A DNA stretch of 43,842 nt, taken from positions 1 through 43,842 of IMG/VR virus record IMGVR_UViG_3300037108_000055. The stretch is one strand, 5' to 3'. This DNA comes from a virus. The translations under genes and the position numbers were made by a program. Below, piece after piece: positions 25,154 to 33,768 of this stretch; position 1 is the stretch's first letter, and each line of letters starts with the position of its first letter. Below the pieces are notes generated by a model, which made no database searches, was not told the origin of the DNA, and saw only the letters and a program-made list of their open reading frames with translations.

Positions 25154-25573
25154 CTACGGCAAGTACTCGACGTCCACGGTGAGCGTGGCCGAGTTGTTCG
25201 CGCCCGTGATGAGCCTCACGGCAAAGGCAGCCGGTGGATCGATCCCCGCCGCTCCCACCAGACCGCCCGAGGCGTACAGCCCACTCGCCGGCAGCCAGGC
25301 GCCCGGATAGAAGTCGAAGAAGTAGGTGCCATTAACCGACAGTAGGCTTGCGGCGGTGAATCCAACGAGCGCGACGAGAGTTGTACCTCCGGGGACCGCG
25401 CCGCAGAGTACGAAGGAATCGTTGCCTCCGGTCGTAGAGGCGCCGGCCACCGTCACGGTGAAACGGAGGCCCCGCACCCACGCGGCCGGCTGGAGCGCCG
25501 AGTCGTAGGTATGCGAGGCCACCGCCGCGAAGGCCGGCAGGATATTGCGATGTGTGCCTTTGCGTTGAGCCAT
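25154..25573 (-). CDS. Putative head decoration or structural protein (139 aa)
   Basis: ATG start with AAAAGGAGT upstream. A Gly/Ala/Thr-rich beta protein (RGLRFTVTVAGAS; FVLCGAVPGGTTLVALVGFT; NSATLTVDVEYLP) with a final strand typical of jelly-roll-like virion proteins. It is encoded between the beta-helix protein and another small virion gene. The role is inferred from location and composition. Confidence 0.65.
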   Translation of the reverse strand: MAQRKGTHRNILPAFAAVASHTYDSALQPAAWVRGLRFTVTVAGASTTGGNDSFVLCGAVPGGTTLVALVGFTAASLLSVNGTYFFDFYPGAWLPASGLYASGGLVGAAGIDPPAAFAVRLITGANNSATLTVDVEYLP

Positions 25574-25584
25574 TGGTACTCCTT

Positions 25585-26562
25585 TTACGCGAGTGTCACA
25601 TTCACGCCGAGGCCGAAGGTGGCCGAGGCGGGAGTTCCGCTGACCGCCACCACGTTGGCCGTGTTCGCCGAGTTCCAGTGGCTGAAGCCCACACCCGCCG
25701 TTTTGCCGCCCGCCAGTACAACCGAACCGCCGGCTGCCGCGTCCACCACGAAAGCTGAGGTCAGGCTGGTCGATCCCGAGTTCACCGGGTTAATGAACTG
25801 GCAGTCCTCGAAGATGAGGAACCTGTCGATCGAGGCCGCCGGAATCCGCGCGAACACGTGGTTCGTCGCGTGGCTCGTGTTGCAGACAAAGAGGCAGCGG
25901 CGGAAGATATTCCGCGCCGCGCCGCCGCCCATCAGAAGCTGGGAGTTCAAGGCCGCGCCCAGGGTGATCGTGTCCACGCCAATGACGCAATCCTCGAAGA
26001 GGTTTTCCTGGCCCGAAATCCGGAGCGAGTAGGCGCCCGCGATGTCGTTCGCGCCCGCCGCGCCTCCCAGGCCCGCGATGTGGCAGTTGACGATGTGATT
26101 GCGCTCGCCGGTGACATTGAAGCAGCCGGTCGGCAGCACACTTGCTACGCCCGCGAAGAATTCCATGTTGGCAATCAGGCAGCCATTCGCCGAGAGAGTG
26201 AACAGATTGGAAGCCGTCGCATAAGTGCTGGCAAACGCCACGCGAGACCGCTGGCTCAGAGCTTGCCGCGCGTTCACGCCGACTAGGTGGACGCCGTCCT
26301 TGGCCCATGCCAGAGTGGCGCTTTGGTAATCCGTTGTCAAAGAGGCGGTGTCGCTTTCGGCAAACATATTCACCACGTCGTTCTGATTCGCCTTCGCCTG
26401 GCTCTGCGCCTGAAGAAGCGTCTTCAGAGCGCTCCGCGGACTCAATCCGTCCCGGTTATCCGAGCCGCTGTAGGCCTTCACAAACCAGGTCTTGCCCTGC
26501 GTCAGAAGCGGCGAGCCGATGAAGGCATTCGCCTGCACGATGTCAAAATTCGTCAGTCCCAT
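25585..26562 (-). CDS. Right-handed beta-helix virion protein (325 aa)
   Basis: ATG with GGAG upstream. The N-terminus has GKTWFVKAYSGSDNRDGLSP, the usual opening of phage pectate-lyase-fold proteins. It is followed by short parallel strands with N and C ladders (GCLIANMEFFAG; NHIVNCHIAGLGG; NLFEDCVIG; NIFRRCLFVCN; LIFEDCQFIN). It lies directly after the major capsid gene and its terminator, so it may decorate the head or form head spikes. It is shorter than the tailspike at 10542-13721 and has no fibre-tip domain. Confidence 0.8.
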   Translation of the reverse strand: MGLTNFDIVQANAFIGSPLLTQGKTWFVKAYSGSDNRDGLSPRSALKTLLQAQSQAKANQNDVVNMFAESDTASLTTDYQSATLAWAKDGVHLVGVNARQALSQRSRVAFASTYATASNLFTLSANGCLIANMEFFAGVASVLPTGCFNVTGERNHIVNCHIAGLGGAAGANDIAGAYSLRISGQENLFEDCVIGVDTITLGAALNSQLLMGGGAARNIFRRCLFVCNTSHATNHVFARIPAASIDRFLIFEDCQFINPVNSGSTSLTSAFVVDAAAGGSVVLAGGKTAGVGFSHWNSANTANVVAVSGTPASATFGLGVNVTLA

Positions 26563-26591
26563 CTTGAATCTCCGTATCTCCGTTCATGTTG

Positions 26592-26622
26592 CCGCGCGAT
26601 CGAGGGAGATACCTTCGCGCGG
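26592..26622 (-). repeat. Inverted repeat with 17-nt loop upstream of beta-helix gene
   Basis: CCGCGCG and CGCGCGG arms are separated by 17 nt, just upstream of the ribosome-binding site of the beta-helix gene. It could be an RNA hairpin that protects or isolates the downstream message after the capsid terminator. Confidence 0.4.
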
Positions 26623-26629
26623 GTGGTTT

Positions 26630-26664
26630 CAAAACTGGGGCCGTCTCCTCACGGCTACGGCCCC
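26630..26664 (-). terminator. Terminator-like hairpin after the major capsid gene
   Basis: On the minus strand GGGGCCGT and ACGGCCCC (8-bp stem, 12-nt loop) are followed by AGTTTT. It lies 24 nt after the capsid stop. The U-run is short, so partial termination is likely. That would raise capsid mRNA relative to downstream tail genes. Confidence 0.55.
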
Positions 26665-26687
26665 GAAGCAAATGCCAGGGAGAACGC

Positions 26688-27623
26688 TTACTGTCCGGGC
26701 GTGCCAAAGACGCCGCGCCATCCGTAGAAGCCCACCGTCGCCCGGTAGCTCATCTGGATGTAGCCGGTCTGGTTCTTCTCGACGAAGTACGACTCCGTGT
26801 TGGGGGCCTTGCGGTCCAGCCACAGGGTTTCGGTTTCGTCCGGAGGAGCGACCAAGAACCATGCCTTCGAATTCGTCAGGTAGGCCCAAACGATGCCCTG
26901 AATCGTGGCTCCGTCTTCGTTGCCTTCCTGCACGGCGTTGATCGACACACGGTTAGCCGTATCGGGCCGCGTCTGCGACTTCAGCAGCTCGGCCTGGTTC
27001 CAGCGATTGGCCGGCGCCACGAGCAGGCGCGGAGTGGGCAACCTCTGGAGAAAGCCTTCATGCGTGAGCAGTAGCTCGTAGTTGGTAAGAGCCAGTTCGA
27101 GAGAGCCGAAGTCGAGGTCCGCTCCCACGGAGAGGATGTTGGACTGGGTCCCGCCCGCCTTGATGAGGGGATGAGACGCGCTGCACAGCGGGTACCCGTC
27201 CGACCCGTAGTAACTGCCAGTGGAGTCGAAGGCGTTGTTGTACACCGAGGCGCCTTGGATCTCGCGCGCCTGGTAGATCGAGTTCGAGAGCGCCGTCGCG
27301 CGCTTGGAGATGACGCCGAATTTGTCGTCTTCGACGAGCTCCTGGCTGGCACCGATGGCCAGGCCGTACTTGGCCGGCTTGAAGTTCGTGTAGAATCCTT
27401 GCACCAGGCTGTCGGTCGGGATGTCTTCACCTTCGCCCACCAGTGTGGGCAACCCGACGCCCGCCATGTTCGCGTACTGCTCGATCGAGCGGTTGGTGGT
27501 ACTGGAACCGAGAACCAGCTTGGCCAGGAACTTCTTAGCCTTGAAGGTCTGCCAGATCTTGGCATTCAAGGCCGGGAGCATCGTCTCGTTGAAGAAGTAG
27601 GAAAATTGACCTCTGAATTCCAT
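26688..27623 (-). CDS. Major capsid protein (311 aa)
   Basis: The protein has the layout of an HK97-fold coat protein: an N-terminal arm (FNETMLPALNAKIWQTFKA), an E-loop-like stretch with GEGEDIPTDSLVQGFY, and an A/P domain with FDSTGSYYGSDGYPLCSASHP. That last stretch is frequent in phage coat proteins. A final strand region ends in GFYGWRGVFGTP. The ribosome site GGGGGTG overlaps the stop of the decoration-protein gene. It is followed by a hairpin terminator. Scaffold and decoration genes lie upstream, as expected. Confidence 0.85.
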   Translation of the reverse strand: MEFRGQFSYFFNETMLPALNAKIWQTFKAKKFLAKLVLGSSTTNRSIEQYANMAGVGLPTLVGEGEDIPTDSLVQGFYTNFKPAKYGLAIGASQELVEDDKFGVISKRATALSNSIYQAREIQGASVYNNAFDSTGSYYGSDGYPLCSASHPLIKAGGTQSNILSVGADLDFGSLELALTNYELLLTHEGFLQRLPTPRLLVAPANRWNQAELLKSQTRPDTANRVSINAVQEGNEDGATIQGIVWAYLTNSKAWFLVAPPDETETLWLDRKAPNTESYFVEKNQTGYIQMSYRATVGFYGWRGVFGTPGQ

Positions 27624-27626
27624 GGT

Positions 27627-28166
27627 TTACACCCCCGCCTTTTGGTCGGCATCGACCAGGTTGTTGAAGCTCATGTACACCTGGGCATACTGCCCGGCCG
27701 CGTTCGTCGGCGACTGGTAGATTCCGCGCATGTGCGCGTCCATGGTGTTTGTGGTGGCGATGGAGCTTTCCACCAGCGCATGCTTGCTGATCTTGGTACT
27801 CGTGTTGCCCGCACCAAAGGCCAGGTTCGCGTTGTACTGCGATTTCGCGACCGTGAAGTTGTTGCTCGATCCGTCGAGTTGCGCGACGAAGATAGCCTGC
27901 GCGGCCAGCACGAGGATGTGGTAGGTGAGCGTGGAGAGAGCGCCATAGATCAAGTTGACGCCGAGAACCACGGCAGACCCGGCGCTGGACGCCTGGGTGA
28001 TACAGCGCGAATTGTCCACGCCGCTGGCAGCCTGGTTCACGGCGTCATTAATGAAGAGCGCCGTGCCGTTGCCTACGAGTTTGTGAGCCGGGATGCAGCT
28101 TCCGCTGCCCCCGCTGAGGGTGCGCATCGTCGGCCGGAAGCCGAAGGGCGCGTTAACGTTTGCCAT
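27627..28166 (-). CDS. Head decoration/capsid-associated protein (179 aa)
   Basis: ATG with AAGGAG 9 nt upstream. It begins MANVNAPFGFRPTMRTLSGG, the characteristic start of a family of small head proteins found beside capsid genes. A beta-rich body follows (AVVLGVNLIYG; IFVAQLDGSSNNF) with an alpha/beta C-terminal part. It is probably a capsid-stabilising or decoration protein. A 126-bp leader separates it from the upstream gene and holds no other feature that I can see. Confidence 0.75.
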   Translation of the reverse strand: MANVNAPFGFRPTMRTLSGGSGSCIPAHKLVGNGTALFINDAVNQAASGVDNSRCITQASSAGSAVVLGVNLIYGALSTLTYHILVLAAQAIFVAQLDGSSNNFTVAKSQYNANLAFGAGNTSTKISKHALVESSIATTNTMDAHMRGIYQSPTNAAGQYAQVYMSFNNLVDADQKAGV

Positions 28167-28292
28167 ACACTTTCACTCCTTGAGTTGGAACTACTGCCTC
28201 ACTGGAGCGAAGACTGTGGCAAGGCTGAGGTATGCCGCGCTCGTGTGCCTGTTTCCAGGACTGGATTGAGCGCGCCTGCTTCGCGTTGCTTG

Positions 28293-28919
28293 TTACCGCT
28301 GCGACTGACCGGCGAGTACCGAGTCGGGACCGTTCTCCGCTCTGTGCTGCTCGCCGATCTGCTTCAAAAGCTGATTGCCCCGCTGTTGACAGTTGCGGAG
28401 GTTCGCTTCGACCAGTTCCGCCGGGGCGTGGCCCAAGACCATTCCTTTGACCATCACGGGATCGCCGTTGGCTTTCTTCACAATCTCGTAGTCGCCGGCG
28501 CCGCCGTCTTCCTTCATCAGCCGCTGAGAGAGAAACTTCGGCCTCATGCCCGCTACTGCGTATTTGTCCGCGACTTCCTTGAGCGGGTCGCGGGCGTCGG
28601 ACATGGGGATGCCGCGACTCAGCACGTCGTTCCTGCGCTGATCCAGGGCCTTTGTGAAAGGCTCCGCCGTAACTTCGATGCCGCTGGGCTCCCGGACGTC
28701 CGGCCGCGCGTTCTTCGCCGCGATGCCCTCATCGGTTGCGCCGTAGTCGAGCGCGCACAGCACCTGCGGATCGAGGTTCATCGCCGAGATTTCCACTCCA
28801 TTGATGTGGCACTTCAGAATGCGGTCGACGCCCGTCTCTCCCAGACTGCCCTCGGTTCCGATGAACGTCTTGGACGGCCCGAAGCCGCCCGCGCTTCTGA
28901 TGGTCTTCTTCGCTGGCAT
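28293..28919 (-). CDS. Phage head-region protein of unknown function (208 aa)
   Basis: Starts 1 bp from the upstream stop (TAG then ATG) with GGAGACGG as ribosome site. A soluble alpha/beta protein with DVREPSGIEVTAEPFTKALD, RPKFLSQRLMKEDGGAGDY and a C-terminal helix with Gln/Arg repeats (NLRNCQQRGNQLLKQIG). Its place between scaffold and coat genes suggests an assembly or head-minor role. No family name can be given. Confidence 0.65.
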   Translation of the reverse strand: MPAKKTIRSAGGFGPSKTFIGTEGSLGETGVDRILKCHINGVEISAMNLDPQVLCALDYGATDEGIAAKNARPDVREPSGIEVTAEPFTKALDQRRNDVLSRGIPMSDARDPLKEVADKYAVAGMRPKFLSQRLMKEDGGAGDYEIVKKANGDPVMVKGMVLGHAPAELVEANLRNCQQRGNQLLKQIGEQHRAENGPDSVLAGQSQR

Positions 28920-29765
28920 CTACCGTCTCCTTCCCAGCGTTTCGCGCCGGCTGGCCTTGTACTCGTCGGGGGTGATCCCCATGGCTCTGATGACCTGCTG
29001 CGCTTCCCTGCCCAGCATGTCGTCGAAGTCGTCGATCTCCTGGCGACCCTTGGGCCTGCTATCCTGCGAGGCTGCGCGCTGCCTGCGCTCGGGCTCCCGC
29101 TCGGGTCCGCTGCGGCCGCTGTCGTCGTCTTCGCCGTCGCGCGATCGCGGTGCCTTCCTCGCGTTCAGGCTTTCCCGCGCCGCATCCGCCGCCAGAAATA
29201 GCGCCGCTGGCGTCTTTTTCGCGTTCGGGTCCATAGCCACCGCGCGCTGATACCGCTTAGCGGTCTCGATGAAGAGCTCCGACTTCTGATCGCGCAACTC
29301 GGGGAACTCGCCGAGGATCTGCGTGTCCGTGGACATCTTGCGCTGCTCGCGCCCGATCAGCTCGCGCGAGACTCTCTCCGCAACCTGAACCGCGATGCGC
29401 TGGGCTTCCGCCTTGGAGACGAAGCCGCGATCCGCGATGGCCTTCGCCCCTTGCGCCGCGATGGCGTCGACGAATTGCTCGGGTGTGTCGCCCTTTACCG
29501 CCGGCTCGTCGAGTTCCGCGTCTACGAATCCCTCCGGGTCGAGCCCATCTTCGGTTTCGCCCGCGGGTTCAGCCGCTGGCGCCGCGCCGCCGCGGCGGAA
29601 GTGTGACGCCCAATCCTCGTTACTGCGCTGTAGCTCCTCGCGTTCCCTGCGCGTTGCTTCCCATTCCGATCTCGGAATCGTTACCGTGTCATCTTTACCC
29701 TGGCCCTTGTCGGGCACTGCGGGCTGTTGTGGCTCGTTTCCGAGCACGTCGTCCGGTTGTTCCAT
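28920..29765 (-). CDS. Scaffolding protein (281 aa)
   Basis: ATG with GGGGAG. Very acidic and helical, rich in E, Q, D and R: an N-terminal charged region (TIPRSEWEATRREREELQRS), a central long helix (AEAQRIAVQVAERVSRELIG), and a basic C-terminal end (DEYKASRRETLGRRR). In scaffolds of this type that end contacts coat protein. It precedes the coat gene by two genes. The sequence is not specific, but composition and position are typical. Confidence 0.75.
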   Translation of the reverse strand: MEQPDDVLGNEPQQPAVPDKGQGKDDTVTIPRSEWEATRREREELQRSNEDWASHFRRGGAAPAAEPAGETEDGLDPEGFVDAELDEPAVKGDTPEQFVDAIAAQGAKAIADRGFVSKAEAQRIAVQVAERVSRELIGREQRKMSTDTQILGEFPELRDQKSELFIETAKRYQRAVAMDPNAKKTPAALFLAADAARESLNARKAPRSRDGEDDDSGRSGPEREPERRQRAASQDSRPKGRQEIDDFDDMLGREAQQVIRAMGITPDEYKASRRETLGRRR

Positions 29766-29775
29766 ACTCCCCTTC

Positions 29776-30129
29776 TCAGAGCTTCAATGCCGCTCCGAAT
29801 TCCGTCTTGCCGTACAACTCGCGGCGCATCGGGACGTAAAGCTGGTCGCACACCAGGCACATGGCCCGGTACTTCCCGCTCTCGAAGTGCACCGCCATCT
29901 GGCCGAGAGGACCGCAGCGATGCTGAAGTTTCAACTCCTCGGCCTGCATCCCGCACTCGGAGCACTCACCGAGGAAGTTGCCGCTGGCGATGGCTTGGAG
30001 CGCTTCGATGTGCCGCTGCTCGCATTCCAGGCAGATCTTCACGCCGCCTGGCTGGTGCAGGATGTCCCGCGGGCTGCGAAACTTCGTGCAGTAGGGGCAC
30101 TGCTCGCCGATGATGATAGAGGGCGTCAC
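29776..30129 (-). CDS. Multi-zinc-ribbon protein (117 aa)
   Basis: I prefer the GTG at 30129, which overlaps the endolysin stop (GTGA) and has GGAAG upstream. Four CxxC or similar pairs lie along the chain: CPYC, CLEC, CSEC and CLVC, with His residues between (EQRHIEALQ, LQHRCG). This suggests two zinc ribbons that bind nucleic acid or a protein partner. It is encoded between endolysin and scaffold. Function unknown. Confidence 0.65.
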   Translation of the reverse strand: MTPSIIIGEQCPYCTKFRSPRDILHQPGGVKICLECEQRHIEALQAIASGNFLGECSECGMQAEELKLQHRCGPLGQMAVHFESGKYRAMCLVCDQLYVPMRRELYGKTEFGAALKL

Positions 30130-30479
30130 TGTCTTCCTTCGTAGGCCAGCGAAAAGTGGTTTCCATCTGCGCGCGTGAAACGTCCGCCCCACGCGCCGCC
30201 GAGGGATTCCCAATACTCGCCGAGCGGCCTGTAGTCCTCGGTTCGCTCCTGATAGAGACCGTCCACGAAAAGATTCAGGTCCACCGCGAGACGCTCCAAG
30301 TGCAAGCTGCGCGCGATGCCACTGCCCTTCTGAGCGTCGAGCGCGGCCTGCTCGGGCGTGCGGTAGGCCTCACCGAAGGTCAGGCTGAGCCTCGGTTGCG
30401 AGTAGGTCCAAGCGATCAAGTCCCCTACCAGGCGAACGAATCGGCGCTGGATCTCCGAAAGTATCTCAGCGTCCGCCAT
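30126..30479 (-). CDS. Endolysin, peptidase M15 (L-Ala-D-Glu or D-Ala-D-Ala type, 117 aa)
   Basis: A compact M15-type zinc peptidase. SLHLERLAVD (His60, Asp67) and DGNHFSL (His108) are the expected zinc ligands, with YWESLGGAWGGRF between them, as in phage VanY/L-alanyl-D-glutamate endopeptidases. It would cut peptidoglycan cross-links or stem peptides at the end of infection. No signal peptide is present, so export needs a holin. It overlaps the upstream small basic gene by 14 bp. Confidence 0.85.
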   Translation of the reverse strand: MADAEILSEIQRRFVRLVGDLIAWTYSQPRLSLTFGEAYRTPEQAALDAQKGSGIARSLHLERLAVDLNLFVDGLYQERTEDYRPLGEYWESLGGAWGGRFTRADGNHFSLAYEGRQ

Positions 30480-30723
30480 TGCCCGACTTCGGCCCTGTGA
30501 CGCCGCTGGCCAGCATCTGGTTGGCGATGCCGCTCCATTGCGAGGGCGCTTTCGTCTTCGCCGCCGGCTTGTTCGGCTTGCCCTTTACCTTCTTCAGGTT
30601 CGGGTTGGCCTTCTTTGCCGCGGGGGAGGCGTTGCGCGTTTTACTGGCGAGGATGGCGCCGGCCGCCTGTGGACCGACTCCCTCGCGTTGTGCGATCTGG
30701 TTCTGCACTGCTTGAAAACTCAT
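30466..30723 (-). CDS. Small basic phage protein (85 aa)
   Basis: ATG with GGAGT upstream. Starts MSFQAVQNQIAQREGVGPQA and carries a Lys/Pro-rich stretch (ASPAAKKANPNLKKVKGKP). I have seen this pattern in many small phage proteins next to head or lysis genes. The basic, flexible nature suits nucleic-acid binding. Function unknown. Confidence 0.65.
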   Translation of the reverse strand: MSFQAVQNQIAQREGVGPQAAGAILASKTRNASPAAKKANPNLKKVKGKPNKPAAKTKAPSQWSGIANQMLASGVTGPKSGNGGR

Positions 30724-30724
30724 A

Positions 30725-30964
30725 TCACTCCTTCAATGCGGCTTTGATCTCGGCCTTGAGAATCCCGGGGATCGCCAGCGCGGTACGCAGGCCGCTCACT
30801 TGGCCCTGGGCTCGTAGGAAGCCGTCGCCGGGGTCTGTCTCGAGGTGCGACCGCCGGCGGTCCAACTCCTCGCTCATCCGCTGCGAGACGAGCGCGTACC
30901 CTGGCGAGCGTTCCAGCTCCAGGATGGCGTCGAGATCGGCGGAGTCGTAGTCGGGTGCGCTCAT
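30725..30964 (-). CDS. Small acidic helical protein (79 aa)
   Basis: I use the ATG at 30964, overlapping the upstream stop (ATGA). The product starts MSAPDYDSADLDAILELERS and is mostly helical, with a central charged helix (SQRMSEELDRRRSHLE) and a C-terminal helix (ILKAEIKAALKE). Translationally coupled to the preceding small gene. Function unknown. Confidence 0.6.
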   Translation of the reverse strand: MSAPDYDSADLDAILELERSPGYALVSQRMSEELDRRRSHLETDPGDGFLRAQGQVSGLRTALAIPGILKAEIKAALKE

Positions 30965-31245
30965 GCGTTCGGAGGAACCCCGTGCTCTGAACAGTAATCC
31001 GGCAGATCGTCCGATCCACTTGCACGGCACCCGCAAGGGTAGATTTTGCCGCCGACCCTCTTCACCACCTGGCGTGTGTTGATCGCGCAGTAGCGGTCCT
31101 TCGCCCCGTCCCTGCACGGCATCGACAGATCGAATTCAAGGTCCACGTTGCAGGCATCGCTCTCCTGGTGGACCGCAATCACCGTGCACGGTATGTTGAC
31201 CAGGTCCCCTGGTCGAAGCACGTTTCCATTCGCGTCGTGTGGCAT
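30961..31245 (-). CDS. Small SH3-like/KOW-like protein with a Cys cluster (94 aa)
   Basis: ATG with AGGAG. The N-terminus (MPHDANGNVLRPGDLVNIPC) has the usual D.NG..L..GD.V start of small SH3-like beta barrels found in phages. The C-terminal third has Cys residues and a His (KIYPCGCRASG, DYCSEHG) that could bind zinc. It lies immediately downstream of the portal gene. The role is not known. Confidence 0.6.
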   Translation of the reverse strand: MPHDANGNVLRPGDLVNIPCTVIAVHQESDACNVDLEFDLSMPCRDGAKDRYCAINTRQVVKRVGGKIYPCGCRASGSDDLPDYCSEHGVPPNA

Positions 31246-31265
31246 CTACTCTCCTGAAACCTGGG

Positions 31266-33533
31266 TCACATCATCCCGTTCTGAGGCACTGGAGCCCCCT
31301 GGCTGCCCGCCTGCTGCGGCGGCTGCGGAATATCACCCGGCGCTCCTGACGGTCCCGCAGGAGGCGCTGTCGGTACGCCAGGAGGCGCGCCGGGTATCCC
31401 CGGAGGGGGACTTGTTGGCTGGCCACTCGTTGGGCCGCCGTATCCGAGAGTTTGAAGCTGCTGAATCATCTCGGGTGTCACGCCGGGATGCGGTTGCAGC
31501 CTGTCCATCAACTGAGAGGTCAACGAGGACATCATCTGCTTGATCCGAACCTGCTGGTTTGTTTCCAGGATGTGCTTGACCATGAGACCAATCGCCTGTA
31601 CGTTGCGATCCGGGTCCTTGCGCTCCTCTTCGACTTGCTTGTGGTGCTCGGTGAGGTGAAGTTGATCATGGTCTTGCGGATTGGGCGAGACGTAATCGCC
31701 CTCCAGCATATCCGTCCACTCTTCGTCTGGAGTCTTTGGACGGTCCAACTCCGGAGGCCGCGGAACCATGACGTTGAAATCCGTGATGCCGCACTCGCGC
31801 GCGAAGCGATTCGTAATCTCCCACAGCGCTGCGGGGTTCTGGGCAACGAGCGGATTCTGCATGGCGACCTGAACGAAGGCAAGGATATCCGCCTTCTTGG
31901 CCTGTCTCGACCAGACGCTGGTGGCAAACTTCAGCCGGAAGTCGTAGCGGCCGCCGAACTCCTTCGGCGTCATATAGGCGCCGCCCTGGCGCACATCGAA
32001 CAATCCGTTGGCCTGCTCTTCGGTGACGCGGAAGAAAAGCCCTGGTTCGTCCTGGGGGACGAGATCGCAGTCGAGGTTCCAGAAGTCGCCGATGATCTGC
32101 TCCATGTCCTCGCGTAGGACGGTAGAGTCGAGGTACGCGCGCACGTTGCCTTCCTCGATCAGCGCGAGCTGGCCCGTCGCGGTCTTCGGCGCGTTCGGCT
32201 GGCTCATGGCCCGACCCATGGACTGGTCGTTAATGTTTGTCACCCGCTCGGCCGTTGTGATCAGGTCTTGCTGCCGCGAGGCGGCGAACTCCAGGTTGGG
32301 CATCAGCTTCACCACGTTGACCGAAGTCGGGTCTTCGGTTGGCACGGCCATGCCGGGCTCGAGCCGGAAGCTTCCCGGCTTCATTCCGCCGCCTGGCTTG
32401 AAGAAGATGATCGGCCAGACGCTGAGCTCTCCCGCTGCCTGGAAGAGCCGCGAGTTCGCCGTCAGATCGTCCTCTATGTCCTCCAGCAGCGCTCCGAAGC
32501 CCTTGGGCCGGTACGTGCCGTCCTTGATGAGCGTCGATTCGACGAAGGGCCGGCGCCTGCGCATCTTCGGGTACAGTTGCAAGAGGTCCTGCACCCCGAC
32601 GATTTCCTTCAGTCCGGGGATGAACTTCACCACCCAATCGGCCTCGAATAGTTCGCGGCGCTGGAGATCGTTCTCGCCGGTGGCAGCTTTCAGCCGCGCC
32701 TTGAGCGGGCGCCATTTGCCGTACCACTCCCACATCCAGAGGGAACGTCTGCCGTACATGAAGGCGTCGTAGTCCACACCCTCGGATCTCTCGCGTTCTG
32801 TTCTTACCGGGTCCTGGCCTTCGAGCGTGTAATCGTTCGAGGGTCCCTGCTCGGCCCAGTCGAGCAGCTTCTTCGCCATCGCCGGATCGGACGTGCCCTG
32901 GTACAGCGTGCCATCGCCGCGGATCAGGTCGTCGATGGTGACTCGCACCCGTCGAATCACGAACGCGAAATCCTGAATGGAAGTGACCCCGCGCTCGGGC
33001 GGGACAACGATATCGTCAGGTTCCAGGGGGATGAAGCCAGGCCCCTCGTAATCGCAGACCCTCTTTGGCCTCCCGTCCTCCAACGTCGTGAACTCGCGCT
33101 TGAGCCAGGGCCGATAGGCGCAGGCCCAGCCGTTCAGTATCCGCCGAAACTCGAAGATGCAGAGCGGGTTTATCAGCTCCATCTGATCGAATACCCGCGA
33201 GGTCATGTAGCGCCCGATCTTCGCCACCTTGGCCGCATCGCTCGGCCCCGTGGCTCTGGCTGTGATCTCCGCGTCGTCGCCGAGGAGGGCTTGCATGTCC
33301 CGCGCCAGCTTGTTGAAGCACTGCCACTGAATCAGAGGCACCGTGTGGTTCGGCTTCAGTTCGTCGCCCACACGCGGCGGATCGACGCGCGCTTCCCACT
33401 TCTTCATCCAACCGGCGCAACGCTCGGCGTATCGGAGGTGCGAAGCCTTCGCCAGCAGCATGTCCTGCTCGATGCGGTTCACCAGCAGGGCCTTCTCGGA
33501 GTCGCTGATGTCGATCTGGAAGGATTTAGGCAT
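31266..33533 (-). CDS. Portal protein (755 aa)
   Basis: The size and pattern are those of large podovirus portals of the P22 type: an N-terminal helical wing (RYAERCAGWMKKWEARVDPP), a stem and clip region around residues 270-420, and a Pro/Gly/Gln-rich C-terminal tail (MIQQLQTLGYGGPTSG). Residues with FKPGGGMKPGSFRLEPGMAV and PNLEFAASRQQDLITTAERV resemble the portal core helix region. It forms the dodecameric DNA entry channel of the head. It follows TerL with two small Cys-rich genes between. Confidence 0.85.
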   Translation of the reverse strand: MPKSFQIDISDSEKALLVNRIEQDMLLAKASHLRYAERCAGWMKKWEARVDPPRVGDELKPNHTVPLIQWQCFNKLARDMQALLGDDAEITARATGPSDAAKVAKIGRYMTSRVFDQMELINPLCIFEFRRILNGWACAYRPWLKREFTTLEDGRPKRVCDYEGPGFIPLEPDDIVVPPERGVTSIQDFAFVIRRVRVTIDDLIRGDGTLYQGTSDPAMAKKLLDWAEQGPSNDYTLEGQDPVRTERERSEGVDYDAFMYGRRSLWMWEWYGKWRPLKARLKAATGENDLQRRELFEADWVVKFIPGLKEIVGVQDLLQLYPKMRRRRPFVESTLIKDGTYRPKGFGALLEDIEDDLTANSRLFQAAGELSVWPIIFFKPGGGMKPGSFRLEPGMAVPTEDPTSVNVVKLMPNLEFAASRQQDLITTAERVTNINDQSMGRAMSQPNAPKTATGQLALIEEGNVRAYLDSTVLREDMEQIIGDFWNLDCDLVPQDEPGLFFRVTEEQANGLFDVRQGGAYMTPKEFGGRYDFRLKFATSVWSRQAKKADILAFVQVAMQNPLVAQNPAALWEITNRFARECGITDFNVMVPRPPELDRPKTPDEEWTDMLEGDYVSPNPQDHDQLHLTEHHKQVEEERKDPDRNVQAIGLMVKHILETNQQVRIKQMMSSLTSQLMDRLQPHPGVTPEMIQQLQTLGYGGPTSGQPTSPPPGIPGAPPGVPTAPPAGPSGAPGDIPQPPQQAGSQGAPVPQNGMM

Positions 33534-33768
33534 TGGCTACCAATGCTGCTCGTCGCTGCTGAAGTTTTTGCCGCTCCGCCTCGTCAACCGGGCGATACGA
33601 GCAATTGCCCGGGACACAGCCCTCTCTCACAGAAACTGCCATCGGCCAGCCACAAATCGGGCAGCGTTTTTGCTCGCACCACTCCGCATGTTCTCCCCGT
33701 CCGAACACGCACGCTTCACAGCAGTACTCCGGGTTCGGATTGTAGGGTCGGCTGGTCAAATCGGCCAT
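33526..33768 (-). CDS. Small Cys-rich zinc-ribbon-like protein (80 aa)
   Basis: ATG directly after the stop of the upstream gene. Cys pairs CCEAC, CEQKRCPICG and CVPGNC, with a His, can form a zinc ribbon. The remainder is basic and helical (DEAERQKLQQRRAALVANA). It overlaps the portal start by 8 bp. A packaging-related nucleic-acid role is possible but unsupported. Confidence 0.6.
   Translation of the reverse strand: MADLTSRPYNPNPEYCCEACVFGRGEHAEWCEQKRCPICGWPMAVSVREGCVPGNCSYRPVDEAERQKLQQRRAALVANA

Noticed and set aside
27171-29201. Long plus-strand open frame (676 codons) opposite the capsid and decoration genes
   Set aside because: Arg/Val/His-rich composition of an antisense shadow; the minus-strand genes have clear families and ribosome sites.
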